DNA from: CAJCIW01 sp963833965 | Lineage (GTDB): Bacteria > Chlamydiota > Chlamydiia > Chlamydiales > Rhabdochlamydiaceae | Assembly (NCBI GenBank): GCA_963833965.1 | Contig: CAWHZZ010000003.1 | Location: 310,001-374,000 of the forward strand | Length of the DNA stretch: 64,000 bases | Direction of reading: 5' to 3' | In this document: positions 17,997-26,122 of the stretch, piece after piece | Layout of the letters: the number at the start of each line of letters is the position of its first letter | Numbering within the stretch: position 1 is the first letter of the stretch | The notes under the pieces: generated by a model | Database searches by the model: none | The model's input: only the letters and a program-made list of their open reading frames with translations | What the model was told of the DNA's origin: nothing | Position numbers and translations under genes: made by a program

Positions 17997-18951
17997 GCTC
18001 GCCAAAGCCGCCCTCACGCGCATGGCCGAGCAGCGCTGTGTCCCCAATACCCTTTTATTTTACGGCCCCGACGGCGTCGGCAAAAGCCTGTTCGCTATCG
18101 CGCTTGCCGAGTTGCTCATGGGCCCGCAGCATGCCCACAAGCTCTCCTCCCGCAACCATCCCGACCTGCATATTTTTCTCCCCGAGGGCAAAAGCGCCAC
18201 CCATCCCATCGAAAACATCCGCAAGCTGATCGAGGAGGTCGCTCTGCCGCCCTACGAGGCCCCTGTGAAGGTCTTCATCATCCACGACGCCCATCAGATG
18301 CTTCCCACCAGCAGCAACGCCTTGCTCAAAACCTTCGAAGAGCCCTCGCTTCATAGCTATTTCATTCTCTTAACGAGCAATCTCGACGCCATTCTCCCTA
18401 CCATCGTCTCCCGCTGCCGCAAAGTGCCCTTCTTTCCCATTCGACAATCACAAATCGAGACCTTGATCAAAGAAAAGTGGCAAAAAAATCCCGAGGAAGC
18501 TCGCCGCATCGCCTTTTTGTCACACGGGTCCTTATCCAAAGCCCAATCGCTTGCCGAGCACCATCAGCTCCCATGGCGAAAAACCCTCCTCGAAATCCTC
18601 GCGATGAGAATGCCCTCCGATTACCCGCAGTTTTTAAAGCTAGCCGCGGAATTAGAAGAGAGCTGCGCAGCAGAAAAAGAAGAAGAAGAAGAGGCCTCAA
18701 CACATACCCACACGGAATCCCTTTTTGAAGAGATCGCCGCTTGGTACCGCGACTTGCAGCTGCTCAAAGACGGCGTCGCCCCTGAATTTCTCTATCACCT
18801 CGATTCCATGGACCGCCTGAAACTCGCCGTCCAGCAGCCCGTCCCTCCGCTGGAGAAAGTCCTCGAGCAAATCGCCAAGGCAAGGCTTGCCCTCCAGCGC
18901 AATGTCAAACTGCGCACCGTCCTCGAACATTTTTTCTCGCATGTAGGTTAA
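17968..18951 (+). CDS. holB: DNA polymerase III delta-prime subunit
   Basis: AAA+ clamp-loader subunit of about 327 residues from the ATG at 17968 (an upstream ATG at 17947 is also in frame). It contains FYGPDGVGKSLFAIALAE (P-loop), HDAHQMLPTSSNALLKTFEE (Walker B-like and sensor region) and TIVSRCRKVPF (the SRC motif). A run of acidic residues (EKEEEEEAS) interrupts the C-terminal collar region. Chlamydial genomes label the orthologue variously dnaX-like or holB; the lack of a long tau tail favours delta-prime. Confidence 0.88.
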   Translation: MPFSKLAGNELAKAALTRMAEQRCVPNTLLFYGPDGVGKSLFAIALAELLMGPQHAHKLSSRNHPDLHIFLPEGKSATHPIENIRKLIEEVALPPYEAPVKVFIIHDAHQMLPTSSNALLKTFEEPSLHSYFILLTSNLDAILPTIVSRCRKVPFFPIRQSQIETLIKEKWQKNPEEARRIAFLSHGSLSKAQSLAEHHQLPWRKTLLEILAMRMPSDYPQFLKLAAELEESCAAEKEEEEEASTHTHTESLFEEIAAWYRDLQLLKDGVAPEFLYHLDSMDRLKLAVQQPVPPLEKVLEQIAKARLALQRNVKLRTVLEHFFSHVG

Positions 18952-18955
18952 TCCC

Positions 18956-19381
18956 ATGGAAGACTGTTTTCATTTAGGCGTAAAAGCGCTGATCCCCAAT
19001 CACGAAGGCAAACTCCTTCTATTGCAACGAGAAGGAAAGAGCTGGGATATTCCTGGAGGACGAATCCATAAAAATGAACCCCTAGAAGCTGCCCTTAGAC
19101 GTGAAGTCTTCGAGGAAACGGGATTGAACAACATTTTGCGCATTGAATTTTTTAAATTGACCTTGTCCTCCACACGCATCCTCATCCCATCCGGCAACGT
19201 CGGACTGGTCTTAGCCGTGTACCTCTGTCATTGCGAAGATGTCAGCCGCATACAAATCAGCGACGAGCATGTGGGTTTTGATTGGTTTGAGCCGAGCGAG
19301 GCAGCCGAACAGCTCAGCGCTCATTTTCCCAGTGACCTCACTATTCTAATTAAAAATTTAACTTCTAGCAGTTTGGTTTGA
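18956..19381 (+). CDS. Nudix hydrolase
   Basis: 141 residues with a Nudix box GGRIHKNEPLEAALRREVFE followed by ETGL near residues 35-58, so a pyrophosphohydrolase acting on a nucleoside diphosphate linked to some other group. Substrate cannot be told. The start is 4 bases after the holB stop, so it is probably translated from the same message. Cytoplasmic. Confidence 0.88.
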   Translation: MEDCFHLGVKALIPNHEGKLLLLQREGKSWDIPGGRIHKNEPLEAALRREVFEETGLNNILRIEFFKLTLSSTRILIPSGNVGLVLAVYLCHCEDVSRIQISDEHVGFDWFEPSEAAEQLSAHFPSDLTILIKNLTSSSLV

Positions 19382-19432
19382 ATCAATACACAATGACGTG
19401 TTATAATGGTTCAGATTAATTACGGATGTTGA

Positions 19433-20134
19433 ATGAGCATACAATTTTCTGAGCCATTTAAAACCTGTGAATCTTGGGCGTTAGATATGCTTCCCTTAAA
19501 AACGACACCAAAAGAGGCCCAAGACGCTTGGAATCAATGGAACGTCATCCAAATTATCTCTTACATTTTCTGTCCTCTACTCGTAACAATTCCTTTAATT
19601 TTTCATGCCAGCCGGAAAATGGCCGAAGCGAAGGCCCAAGAGAACGCCGCGCTCGGCCTCGACGCCTATCGCCGCAAAGACTGGAAAAGCGCCATTGACC
19701 ATATGGAGCATTTGAATGAATCTCCCATCAAGGAGATTTTTAAACAAAAGGTCGAGGAAAAATTGAAAAGCAACCCCTCTCTTTTGACTAATGAAAATGA
19801 AGTGGTGCTAGGCACTCAAATTAGAGTCGAATCGGAAGTGGGAGTCTCCAACAGCCCCGGCGTGGTGATTTATCCATCCGACGTGGCGGTTTCCGCCATC
19901 CCCATGGCATGCGAGAATGCCCATGATAACAAGATGATCGTCCTCGGCACTTTAATCGGCTTTGCCTACTTGCATCAAGCCGTCGATGAGTTGAACAGGC
20001 AGCGGTCAGCAGATAAACTCAAAGCAAAGACCTTCACCGTGATCTCTACCCAATACCTCGGACGCACACGAGGCAAATTGAATTTAGTCAATCAAGATTT
20101 CGCCAACATAAGACAACGACTTAGGATGATTTAA
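19433..20134 (+). CDS. unknown protein with membrane segment, partner of the C58-like protease gene
   Basis: 233 residues, no recognised family. A hydrophobic segment around residues 37-60 (IISYIFCPLLVTIPLIF) is followed by a charged helical region (ENAALGLDAYRRKDWKSAID), reminiscent of a single TPR-like hairpin. The C-terminal half contains IYPSDVAVSAIPMACEN and a helix with VLGTLIGFAYLHQAVDEL. Its stop codon is directly followed by the ATG of the next gene, so the two are co-translated. It may be a membrane-associated effector or a chaperone-like partner (inference). Confidence 0.5.
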   Translation: MSIQFSEPFKTCESWALDMLPLKTTPKEAQDAWNQWNVIQIISYIFCPLLVTIPLIFHASRKMAEAKAQENAALGLDAYRRKDWKSAIDHMEHLNESPIKEIFKQKVEEKLKSNPSLLTNENEVVLGTQIRVESEVGVSNSPGVVIYPSDVAVSAIPMACENAHDNKMIVLGTLIGFAYLHQAVDELNRQRSADKLKAKTFTVISTQYLGRTRGKLNLVNQDFANIRQRLRMI

Positions 20135-21205
20135 ATGGTCTTTAGCATCAGAAATGCGGTTGCAGTCGCCGCCTTAGCCATTACTGCAGAACTCTATTTT
20201 AATCGTGGGCAGACGATTAGATCTGTTGTGTCTGCCATTTTCGGGAATGGCGCAAATGCCCAGGCCAATTCCTTGAAATATCGTGTCATCGCCCATCCAT
20301 TTCATGATTACAAAAATGAAGATGCATCTCTAAACAAAGCGCTCAAAAAGGTTCAGGAAAATTTCCCCGAAGAATACCGGAAATTGGTTGAGAAAGAAAA
20401 GCTCTCCTCCGAAGAGAACATTTTGATTTATTTTAAGGATAAATGTTCTCTAGGTGTTTGCAGCGGGGTCACTAACGCCCTTTTCGATAAAATTCACCGA
20501 AAAGAAAGCCGTTCGCTAAAGGAGAGTGTCCCTCTTCTGAATTTCGAGGAGATTTTTTACCATCATATTCTGCAGTATCTCTGCACCCAGAGAAAAAGCC
20601 TAGACTCCATCTCTCAATTCGAACTTTTTCGAAAAAAAATCGAACTAAACGACAAAAACATCCTTTTGGTCACAGAGAACTTATCCTCAAAGACGCTTCC
20701 CAGTATAGAAAGAAAGTCAGATGAAGAGTGGGCTGAAGTAAAAAAACAGATCAGGGCTCAGCTTGAAAACGATCTGATTCATGTGGGGAAAGATTATCAC
20801 ACAAGCATGTTTACCGAATCGGACGAATTCTTAGTCGAATCGGACCTCTCTACATATCAAAAGTTCTTCAAAACAATCATCCGCCCATTTCCCGATCAGG
20901 CCGACTTCGCAGGATGTCTGCATATTCAAAATCACCTCCTCGCTTTTCAATATGGGAAGAGTGGCTATTATTTGTACGATTCCTTCAATGCCGATAAAGG
21001 CCTCTTCGAATACCCCGATTCCGGTACTTTTTTCTGGGAATTGAAAAAGCATGCCGTTGAAGATGTTATCTATGTAAAAGGCCAGATCATTTCAAAAGAA
21101 AACCCAAATCTAGCCTCTAAGCAGTTTAAGGCGGATGTCCAAGAAAAGCTCAAAAAAGCAAAAGTCTACTTCGGCGCCCGTCCATTAAGTCAGATCAATT
21201 CTTGA
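20135..21205 (+). CDS. putative YopT/C58-type cysteine protease with N-terminal hydrophobic helix
   Basis: 356 residues. An N-terminal hydrophobic stretch (AVAVAALAITAELYF) could be a membrane anchor or signal. The rest has a papain-like triad layout: C109 in SLGVCSGVTNALFD, H267 in CLHIQNHLLAFQYGKSGYY, and D282 in YLYDSFN. The spacing between His and Asp and the following FEYPD segment resemble YopT/AvrPphB (peptidase C58) proteins, where the motifs read GVC-x-G-L/S, H-A and D-x-N/F. Those are host-targeted proteases in pathogens. I infer the family from motif layout only. About 150 residues separate Cys and His, within the range for this clan. Confidence 0.55.
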   Translation: MVFSIRNAVAVAALAITAELYFNRGQTIRSVVSAIFGNGANAQANSLKYRVIAHPFHDYKNEDASLNKALKKVQENFPEEYRKLVEKEKLSSEENILIYFKDKCSLGVCSGVTNALFDKIHRKESRSLKESVPLLNFEEIFYHHILQYLCTQRKSLDSISQFELFRKKIELNDKNILLVTENLSSKTLPSIERKSDEEWAEVKKQIRAQLENDLIHVGKDYHTSMFTESDEFLVESDLSTYQKFFKTIIRPFPDQADFAGCLHIQNHLLAFQYGKSGYYLYDSFNADKGLFEYPDSGTFFWELKKHAVEDVIYVKGQIISKENPNLASKQFKADVQEKLKKAKVYFGARPLSQINS

Positions 21206-21275
21206 GTCGCTAATTATTAGCCCCCCCGTTTGAGCAAATCATTGGAAAAACTTTTCCAAATTGGGGAGTTAAGGC
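21206..21275. terminator. possible bidirectional terminator between converging genes
   Basis: Between the protease-like gene and the NTT gene, which converge, lies a short hairpin TTGGAAAAACTTTTCCAA (21242-21259). It is a weak terminator candidate because no clear T-tract follows. Confidence 0.35.
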
Positions 21276-22772
21276 TCATTCCCCAGCGACAACAGGGGAT
21301 GGTTTAAGATCGTGAGAAGATGCGCCTGTTTTTTCCAGCTCGTGGCCGATGAAGCGTCCAGCGGGGATCATGACTAAAGCGAAAGTGATCGCGAGGATCC
21401 CCGCAAAGATGGCGCTTTCGCCAGGCCCTCCCATCACGAGAAACAGTACGATGCTCAGCAGCGAGGACGTTCCTCGGCCTAGCCTTGAGCCAATCCCATC
21501 GATGATCAATTTCCCTTTCACTTGCCCTTCTTGATCGAGGGGGATGAACGCAAGCTCCTTGATCGCGTCAAACATTGTGTATTTGGCCGCGCGGCCGATG
21601 CAAAAGTGGATGCTTCCCAGGACAACCGCGATCATTACCGGCGACGAGCCGGGAAACCACCCCAGTCTTCCTAAATAAATCGCAAAGAAAAAACCAAAGG
21701 TGATCGCAACCATCAGAACCGGCGTGACCAGAACATTGCGGCTCCAACGGTATGTCTGTAATAAGTGGGGGGTCAGAAATAAAGCGCTAACGGCTGTGAT
21801 GATTCCCATCCAAAAAGAGAGATTTCCCATGTATTGGCAATAGTCGGTAGGGGAAGGGTATTTGCTTTTCAATGTTTCGAGGAAAATGAGTTCACCAAGG
21901 GCATAACATACATATTCGGCGATGACGAGCAGGAAAAGCGAGCTTAAGAAAGGAGACTTCATGAGGTAGCGCAGGCTCGAAGAGAGCGAGAGAAGGCGGC
22001 TAGAAAAGGGTTCTTTTTTATTGGGAGCGGCAGGGGCAATAGCAACCTTCCTCGTCTGCAGTTTTTTGAAGAGAAAGCGGAACACGACCAAAGTCAATAG
22101 CCCGCACAGGAGCAAACACAAGGTGAGAAGGTACAAAGAGTGTTGCCACCGTTGCGCGGAAAGGGTCAGATGGTTCCACGAGAAAAGGGAGGTGCAAAAA
22201 ACGGTGATCGGCCCGGCGAGGATCGTCCCGACGCTGGTGCCGAGCAAGAGGGGAGGATAGAACCTTTTCGCCTCTTCTAAAGAAAGGTTTTGATTGAGAA
22301 ATCCCCAAAAGATCACCGATAGAAGGGCGACTTTCCAGAGTTCCGACATGATGTAGAACACCATGTCTGGCCAATGGGTAAATACGACCTTGAACCTCGA
22401 AAAATCCATCAAAAACCCAAGTTTGCTCTCCAATAGGGTGTGGATTTCTGTGCGATGAGGATAGATCCAAAAGGCGAAGACGACAAAGAAGGTCAAAAAG
22501 AAGAGCAAGGTCATCGAAAAAATGAAACGGGGGGAGAAAAACCGCATTAAGCGCGAAAGGGCCCAAGTCAGCAAAATGGAAGCGGGGAAGGTTCCAAACA
22601 ACTCAAAATAAGGGATGAAGGCAGCGCTTCCCCCTGTATCAGCGACGACAAGGGCGTTGCGCATGCTGCGAAGGACGCTAAAATTGATATTGATCAGGCA
22701 AACGATGAGGAACATGGCCCCGAAGAATAGCCATTCATTGCGCTTAATCGGGAACATGAGCTTTTTGAACAT
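21276..22772 (-). CDS. NTT-family nucleotide transporter (ADP/ATP carrier type)
   Basis: 498 residues with about 11-12 membrane helices. The N-terminal FPIKRNEWLFFGAMFLIV and LRSMRNALVVADTGGSAA are typical of the chlamydial and rickettsial nucleotide transporters that exchange host ATP for ADP or import nucleotides and NAD. This is a hallmark family of obligate intracellular bacteria and plastids. Chlamydia-like genomes usually hold several paralogues with different substrates, and the sequence alone does not tell which this is. Single-gene unit, divergent from nothing close by. Confidence 0.9.
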   Translation of the reverse strand: MFKKLMFPIKRNEWLFFGAMFLIVCLININFSVLRSMRNALVVADTGGSAAFIPYFELFGTFPASILLTWALSRLMRFFSPRFIFSMTLLFFLTFFVVFAFWIYPHRTEIHTLLESKLGFLMDFSRFKVVFTHWPDMVFYIMSELWKVALLSVIFWGFLNQNLSLEEAKRFYPPLLLGTSVGTILAGPITVFCTSLFSWNHLTLSAQRWQHSLYLLTLCLLLCGLLTLVVFRFLFKKLQTRKVAIAPAAPNKKEPFSSRLLSLSSSLRYLMKSPFLSSLFLLVIAEYVCYALGELIFLETLKSKYPSPTDYCQYMGNLSFWMGIITAVSALFLTPHLLQTYRWSRNVLVTPVLMVAITFGFFFAIYLGRLGWFPGSSPVMIAVVLGSIHFCIGRAAKYTMFDAIKELAFIPLDQEGQVKGKLIIDGIGSRLGRGTSSLLSIVLFLVMGGPGESAIFAGILAITFALVMIPAGRFIGHELEKTGASSHDLKPSPVVAGE

Positions 22773-22868
22773 AGCCTACTGGGTTGGAATTGTGAGAGCA
22801 TTCTAGGGGAGTAAGAGGAAATTATTCAAGCGGCTTTTTCCAAGAATCAAATTTTTTTTTAACATATT

Positions 22869-24266
22869 CTAGCGCAGTGCTTCGATGACTTCCTTGGCGT
22901 CGACAACTTTTGCGTCTTGCGGAAGAGTGAGGCGCTTGGGTTTTTCGGGGACAAAAAGAACGTAGAGGACTTGCGGCGGCCTTTCGACAGGAGGGGTCCC
23001 CTTTTTCTTTAGTTCTTCAAGAATTTTGTGAATTAAATGGGAGGAAGGGACTTTTGTTGTCCATTTGGACTCTCCGATTAGCAAATGGGTCTTTTCATCT
23101 GATTCTGCGAGGATGTCCCACTCGGAATTTTGACCTTGCCAAAATCGGCTAGCGATTCCAAAAGAGCGATTCCATTTTTTTGTTAAGGCCGGAATGGCAA
23201 TGCGGCATAATTCTTCCCAAACCTGGGAGATGACAGAGGGAAGCGCTTGTTTGAGCCATTGGATCCGTTTAGAAGGGCTAGCTTGCGAAAATAAACTCCT
23301 TTTAGGGGCGAGGACTTCAAACCAGAATCGCACAAAAGGATCTTTGATTTTATACAGAGTGCGCTTCGAATTGGCAGCATCAGACCCAAAAGGGATTTCG
23401 CGTTGGATTAAATCCAGTTCGATGAGTCGTTGAATCGGTCGCATCAGCGAAGTCGCAGGCTGTCCAATCCGTGCAGCGACTTCAGAGAGACGATGCGCCC
23501 CAAGCCCAATGGCATCTAAAATCGGCCTTAGGTGAACCGCCGGAGGAATCTCTTCGAGAAGAAGGCGGTTAGGTTCTTCATTAAAAGGGCCCATAGGATC
23601 TAGAACGAGTTTATCAATTTTCTCTAGGTAAGAGCCTGTATTTTTTTCGACCAATTCCCAATAACGGGGAATCCCTCCCCATACTGCGTAATTCTCGACG
23701 ATTTCTCGGGGTTTTTTGAGCTTTAACGCCTCTTTCAAATAAAATGGGGCAATCGGTCCCAATTTAAGGATCTCATCGGCGCGGCCATACAATGGAGCCG
23801 AAGATTCTAAGACAGCCCCTTGCATCATATGCTGGGAAGAACCGCACAAGACAAGGATTAATTTTGCTTGTTTTGCCTCTTTATCGACAAAGGCCTGCAG
23901 CAGGCTTGGGAATTCGGGAGAAATAGAGATTAGATATGGAAGTTCATCGATGACAATCGGCCCTCGCCATTTTGCCTGTATTGCTTCGCGGGCAAGCTTT
24001 GAAAGTAAGGTCGACCAATCGGGATATTCCACAGAGGAAAAGCCGGGAAGAGCTTGTTCGATGGCTGCTGCGAAGTATTTTCTCTGAATCGCTGCAGCGG
24101 ACTCGTCAGCCGTGTAGTAAATCCCTTTATGCTTCTGGACCCATTCGAGCAGAAGGCGTGTTTTGCCGACTCGCCGCCGTCCCCAGACGACCGCGATGCC
24201 GCCTTCGCGTTGGCGCGCCAACCTGTTGAGTCTTGCCATTTCTAGGTGGCGGTTGACAAATTTCAT
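22869..24266 (-). CDS. AAA ATPase with C-terminal DUF234-type nuclease-like domain
   Basis: 465 residues. N-terminal ATPase: Walker A WGRRRVGKTRLLLEW near 29-43, Walker B-like IVIDELPYL near 110, and sensor ILVLCGSSQHMM. A winged-helix stretch follows, then a C-terminal region (HLLIGESKWTT near 395) that resembles the DUF234 / PD-(D/E)XK-like domain of COG1672 ATPases, common in archaea and patchily spread in bacteria. This suggests horizontal acquisition. The start has a strong AGGAGGGG Shine-Dalgarno, and a 37-base palindrome lies just upstream. Role unknown. Confidence 0.85.
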   Translation of the reverse strand: MKFVNRHLEMARLNRLARQREGGIAVVWGRRRVGKTRLLLEWVQKHKGIYYTADESAAAIQRKYFAAAIEQALPGFSSVEYPDWSTLLSKLAREAIQAKWRGPIVIDELPYLISISPEFPSLLQAFVDKEAKQAKLILVLCGSSQHMMQGAVLESSAPLYGRADEILKLGPIAPFYLKEALKLKKPREIVENYAVWGGIPRYWELVEKNTGSYLEKIDKLVLDPMGPFNEEPNRLLLEEIPPAVHLRPILDAIGLGAHRLSEVAARIGQPATSLMRPIQRLIELDLIQREIPFGSDAANSKRTLYKIKDPFVRFWFEVLAPKRSLFSQASPSKRIQWLKQALPSVISQVWEELCRIAIPALTKKWNRSFGIASRFWQGQNSEWDILAESDEKTHLLIGESKWTTKVPSSHLIHKILEELKKKGTPPVERPPQVLYVLFVPEKPKRLTLPQDAKVVDAKEVIEALR

Positions 24267-24287
24267 TGCAGCCCCTCCTATTTAGGA

Positions 24288-24324
24288 GATTATGCAGGAA
24301 AACATTATGTTTTCTAGCATAATC
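24288..24324. promoter_or_regulatory. 37-bp palindrome between divergent AAA ATPase gene and idi
   Basis: Symmetric sequence with half-sites GATTATGCAGGAAAACAT and ATGTTTTCTAGCATAATC around a central T. It lies 22 bases before the AAA ATPase ATG, directly upstream of its Shine-Dalgarno, and 45 bases before idi. There is no downstream T-tract in either gene's reading direction. An operator for a dimeric repressor is the most natural reading; each half also contains CATAAT, a possible -10. Confidence 0.5.
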
Positions 24325-24368
24325 TTTTTCTTTGGCTCTATTGAGCCCAAAGCCTATACTTCCAATTC

Positions 24369-24890
24369 ATGGAACGCGTCGTCTTAGTGGATGATCAGGA
24401 TAGGGAAATCGGCACCGAGGAGAAGTTAAAGGCTCACCTTTCGGGCAAGCTCCATCGCGCCATTTCCATTTTTATTTTTAATGATAATCAAGAAATGCTG
24501 CTCCAGCAGAGAGCCCTTTCAAAATACCACTCCGGTGGGCTGTGGTCGAATAGCTGTTGCAGCCATCCCAGGCCTGGGGAAACACCACTCGCCGCGGCAA
24601 CGAGGCGCTTGAAGGAAGAAATGGGGATCGAGTGCGAACTGCAAAAAGCGTTTCATTTTATCTATAAAGCTCCGCTCGACAACAATCTCAAGGAGTTTGA
24701 GTTCGATCATGTGTTCGTTGGACATTTTAATGGCGAGCCAGTGTTAAATCCTCAGGAAGCTTGCGCATGGAAATGGGTTGGGTTTTCCGACCTGGAGAAG
24801 GAGATGCAGCTGCATCCCGAACAGTTTACTGTTTGGTTTAAGGCGATATGGCGGAAAGTGTGGACCGTTTATCTCAGTTTCTCTGAGTAA
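24369..24890 (+). CDS. idi: isopentenyl-diphosphate delta-isomerase, type I
   Basis: 173-residue Nudix-fold enzyme interconverting IPP and DMAPP. It contains the active-site Cys segment LWSNSCCSHPRPGE (near 55-68), the Nudix-like helix RRLKEEMGI, FEFDHVFVGHF and the Trp-containing CAWKWVGF. The length matches type I Idi. It would balance the C5 units for the prenyl diphosphate synthase at 58737 and hence for the menaquinone tail. Confidence 0.95.
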   Translation: MERVVLVDDQDREIGTEEKLKAHLSGKLHRAISIFIFNDNQEMLLQQRALSKYHSGGLWSNSCCSHPRPGETPLAAATRRLKEEMGIECELQKAFHFIYKAPLDNNLKEFEFDHVFVGHFNGEPVLNPQEACAWKWVGFSDLEKEMQLHPEQFTVWFKAIWRKVWTVYLSFSE

Positions 24891-25001
24891 TTTTTCAAAT
24901 CATTGATAATCAATTCTTAAGGAAGAACACCTTGTAATTGTAAATGGATTTAAAAAATGCAAGGTCGGCGTGTAACCGTCTAAAAAACAAGAGTTTGCAA
25001 C

Positions 25002-25841
25002 TTATCTCAACTTCCCTGACCAGCCGAGCTTTGTACGGAGCGTGGAGAAATAATCACGTCTTAATAGGCTGATGAGCTTGAAGTTTTTAGGATGGCGGGT
25101 GATGCGGAATACATCGCCAGTATGCAAGTCATGGTGGGTGAGCCCGTCGGCGCGGATTTCGACAGGGTCGTAATCGCTCAAATACTGAATCTGGATCTCT
25201 TGGTTTGCCGTGAGGACGATGGGTCGGTTGGAAATTGTATGCGGAGAGATCGGCGTGATGACGATCGCCTCGATTTCGGGGCTGATGATCGGGCCTCCGG
25301 CGGCAAGGGAGTAAGCTGTTGAGCCGTTGGGAGTGGCGACGATGATCCCGTCGGCCTCAAAAGTGTTGAGATACATGCCGTCGACATGAATGGCGATCTC
25401 GACAAGACTGGGGTTTCTGCCGCGGTGGACGACGATATCATTGATCGCAAAACAGCGGTCTCCATGCAGGGACTCTCCTTGGATCATCACTCTCTCATGG
25501 ATTTTATAGGCGCCGTTGATCAGATCTTGAAGGCTTGGGTAGATGTCGGCGATGGGGACGTCAGCCATGAAGCCGAGATGGCCGAGGTTAATTCCAAGCA
25601 TCGGTGCATCGAAAAATTCATATTTGTGCATGAGGCGCAGCATGGTGCCATCGCCGCCCATCGAGATGAGAAAGCTTATCTCTTTGGGATCGATGCTCGA
25701 AATCGGCTTGGCGTGAATGATTTTGGCGTCTTCTTCCTCGGCGACAACAGTGATGCCGTGAGTCGTTAAAAACTCTTGAACGCCGATCGCAAGGTTCTTC
25801 GATTGTTTTTTGCTGGTATTGGGGAAAAGTGCGACTATCAT
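25002..25841 (-). CDS. nadK: NAD kinase
   Basis: 279 residues; phosphorylates NAD to NADP in the cytoplasm. It shows the family motifs SMGGDGTMLRLMH (GGDG, about residues 70-82), HLGFMA, and NGSTAYSLAAGGPIISP. Start ATG overlaps the xseB stop by four bases, so it is the third gene of an xseA-xseB-nadK operon. Confidence 0.97.
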   Translation of the reverse strand: MIVALFPNTSKKQSKNLAIGVQEFLTTHGITVVAEEEDAKIIHAKPISSIDPKEISFLISMGGDGTMLRLMHKYEFFDAPMLGINLGHLGFMADVPIADIYPSLQDLINGAYKIHERVMIQGESLHGDRCFAINDIVVHRGRNPSLVEIAIHVDGMYLNTFEADGIIVATPNGSTAYSLAAGGPIISPEIEAIVITPISPHTISNRPIVLTANQEIQIQYLSDYDPVEIRADGLTHHDLHTGDVFRITRHPKNFKLISLLRRDYFSTLRTKLGWSGKLR

Positions 25842-26122
25842 GTATTGGCAAATGTTCGGTTGATCGGTGCTTGTGCAAACGGTTGCGTTAAGGGGCGGCC
25901 TTGCTCTCCGAGCATCACTTCGCCTTCCCGATTTTTGACAAGGACCTCAATTTTCTTTTCCGCATCGGTCAGCTGCTTACTGCACCAGTTGATCAGCCGG
26001 TCGGCCTCTTCATAAAGTTTCAAGGAGTCTTCTAAAGAGACTTTTCCCGCGTTCATTTTTTCGAGGATCTCCTCGAGACGGGAATAAGCGGACTCAAAGG
26101 AAAGGGTTTGTTCAGTGGTCAT
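25838..26122 (-). CDS. xseB: exodeoxyribonuclease VII small subunit
   Basis: 94 residues with the XseB helical hairpin: SFESAYSRLEEILEKMNAGK and SLEDSLKLYEEADRLINWC. The tail after residue 75 is longer and less conserved than usual. Starts directly after the xseA stop, fitting stoichiometric co-translation of the large and small subunits. Confidence 0.93.
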   Translation of the reverse strand: MTTEQTLSFESAYSRLEEILEKMNAGKVSLEDSLKLYEEADRLINWCSKQLTDAEKKIEVLVKNREGEVMLGEQGRPLTQPFAQAPINRTFANT

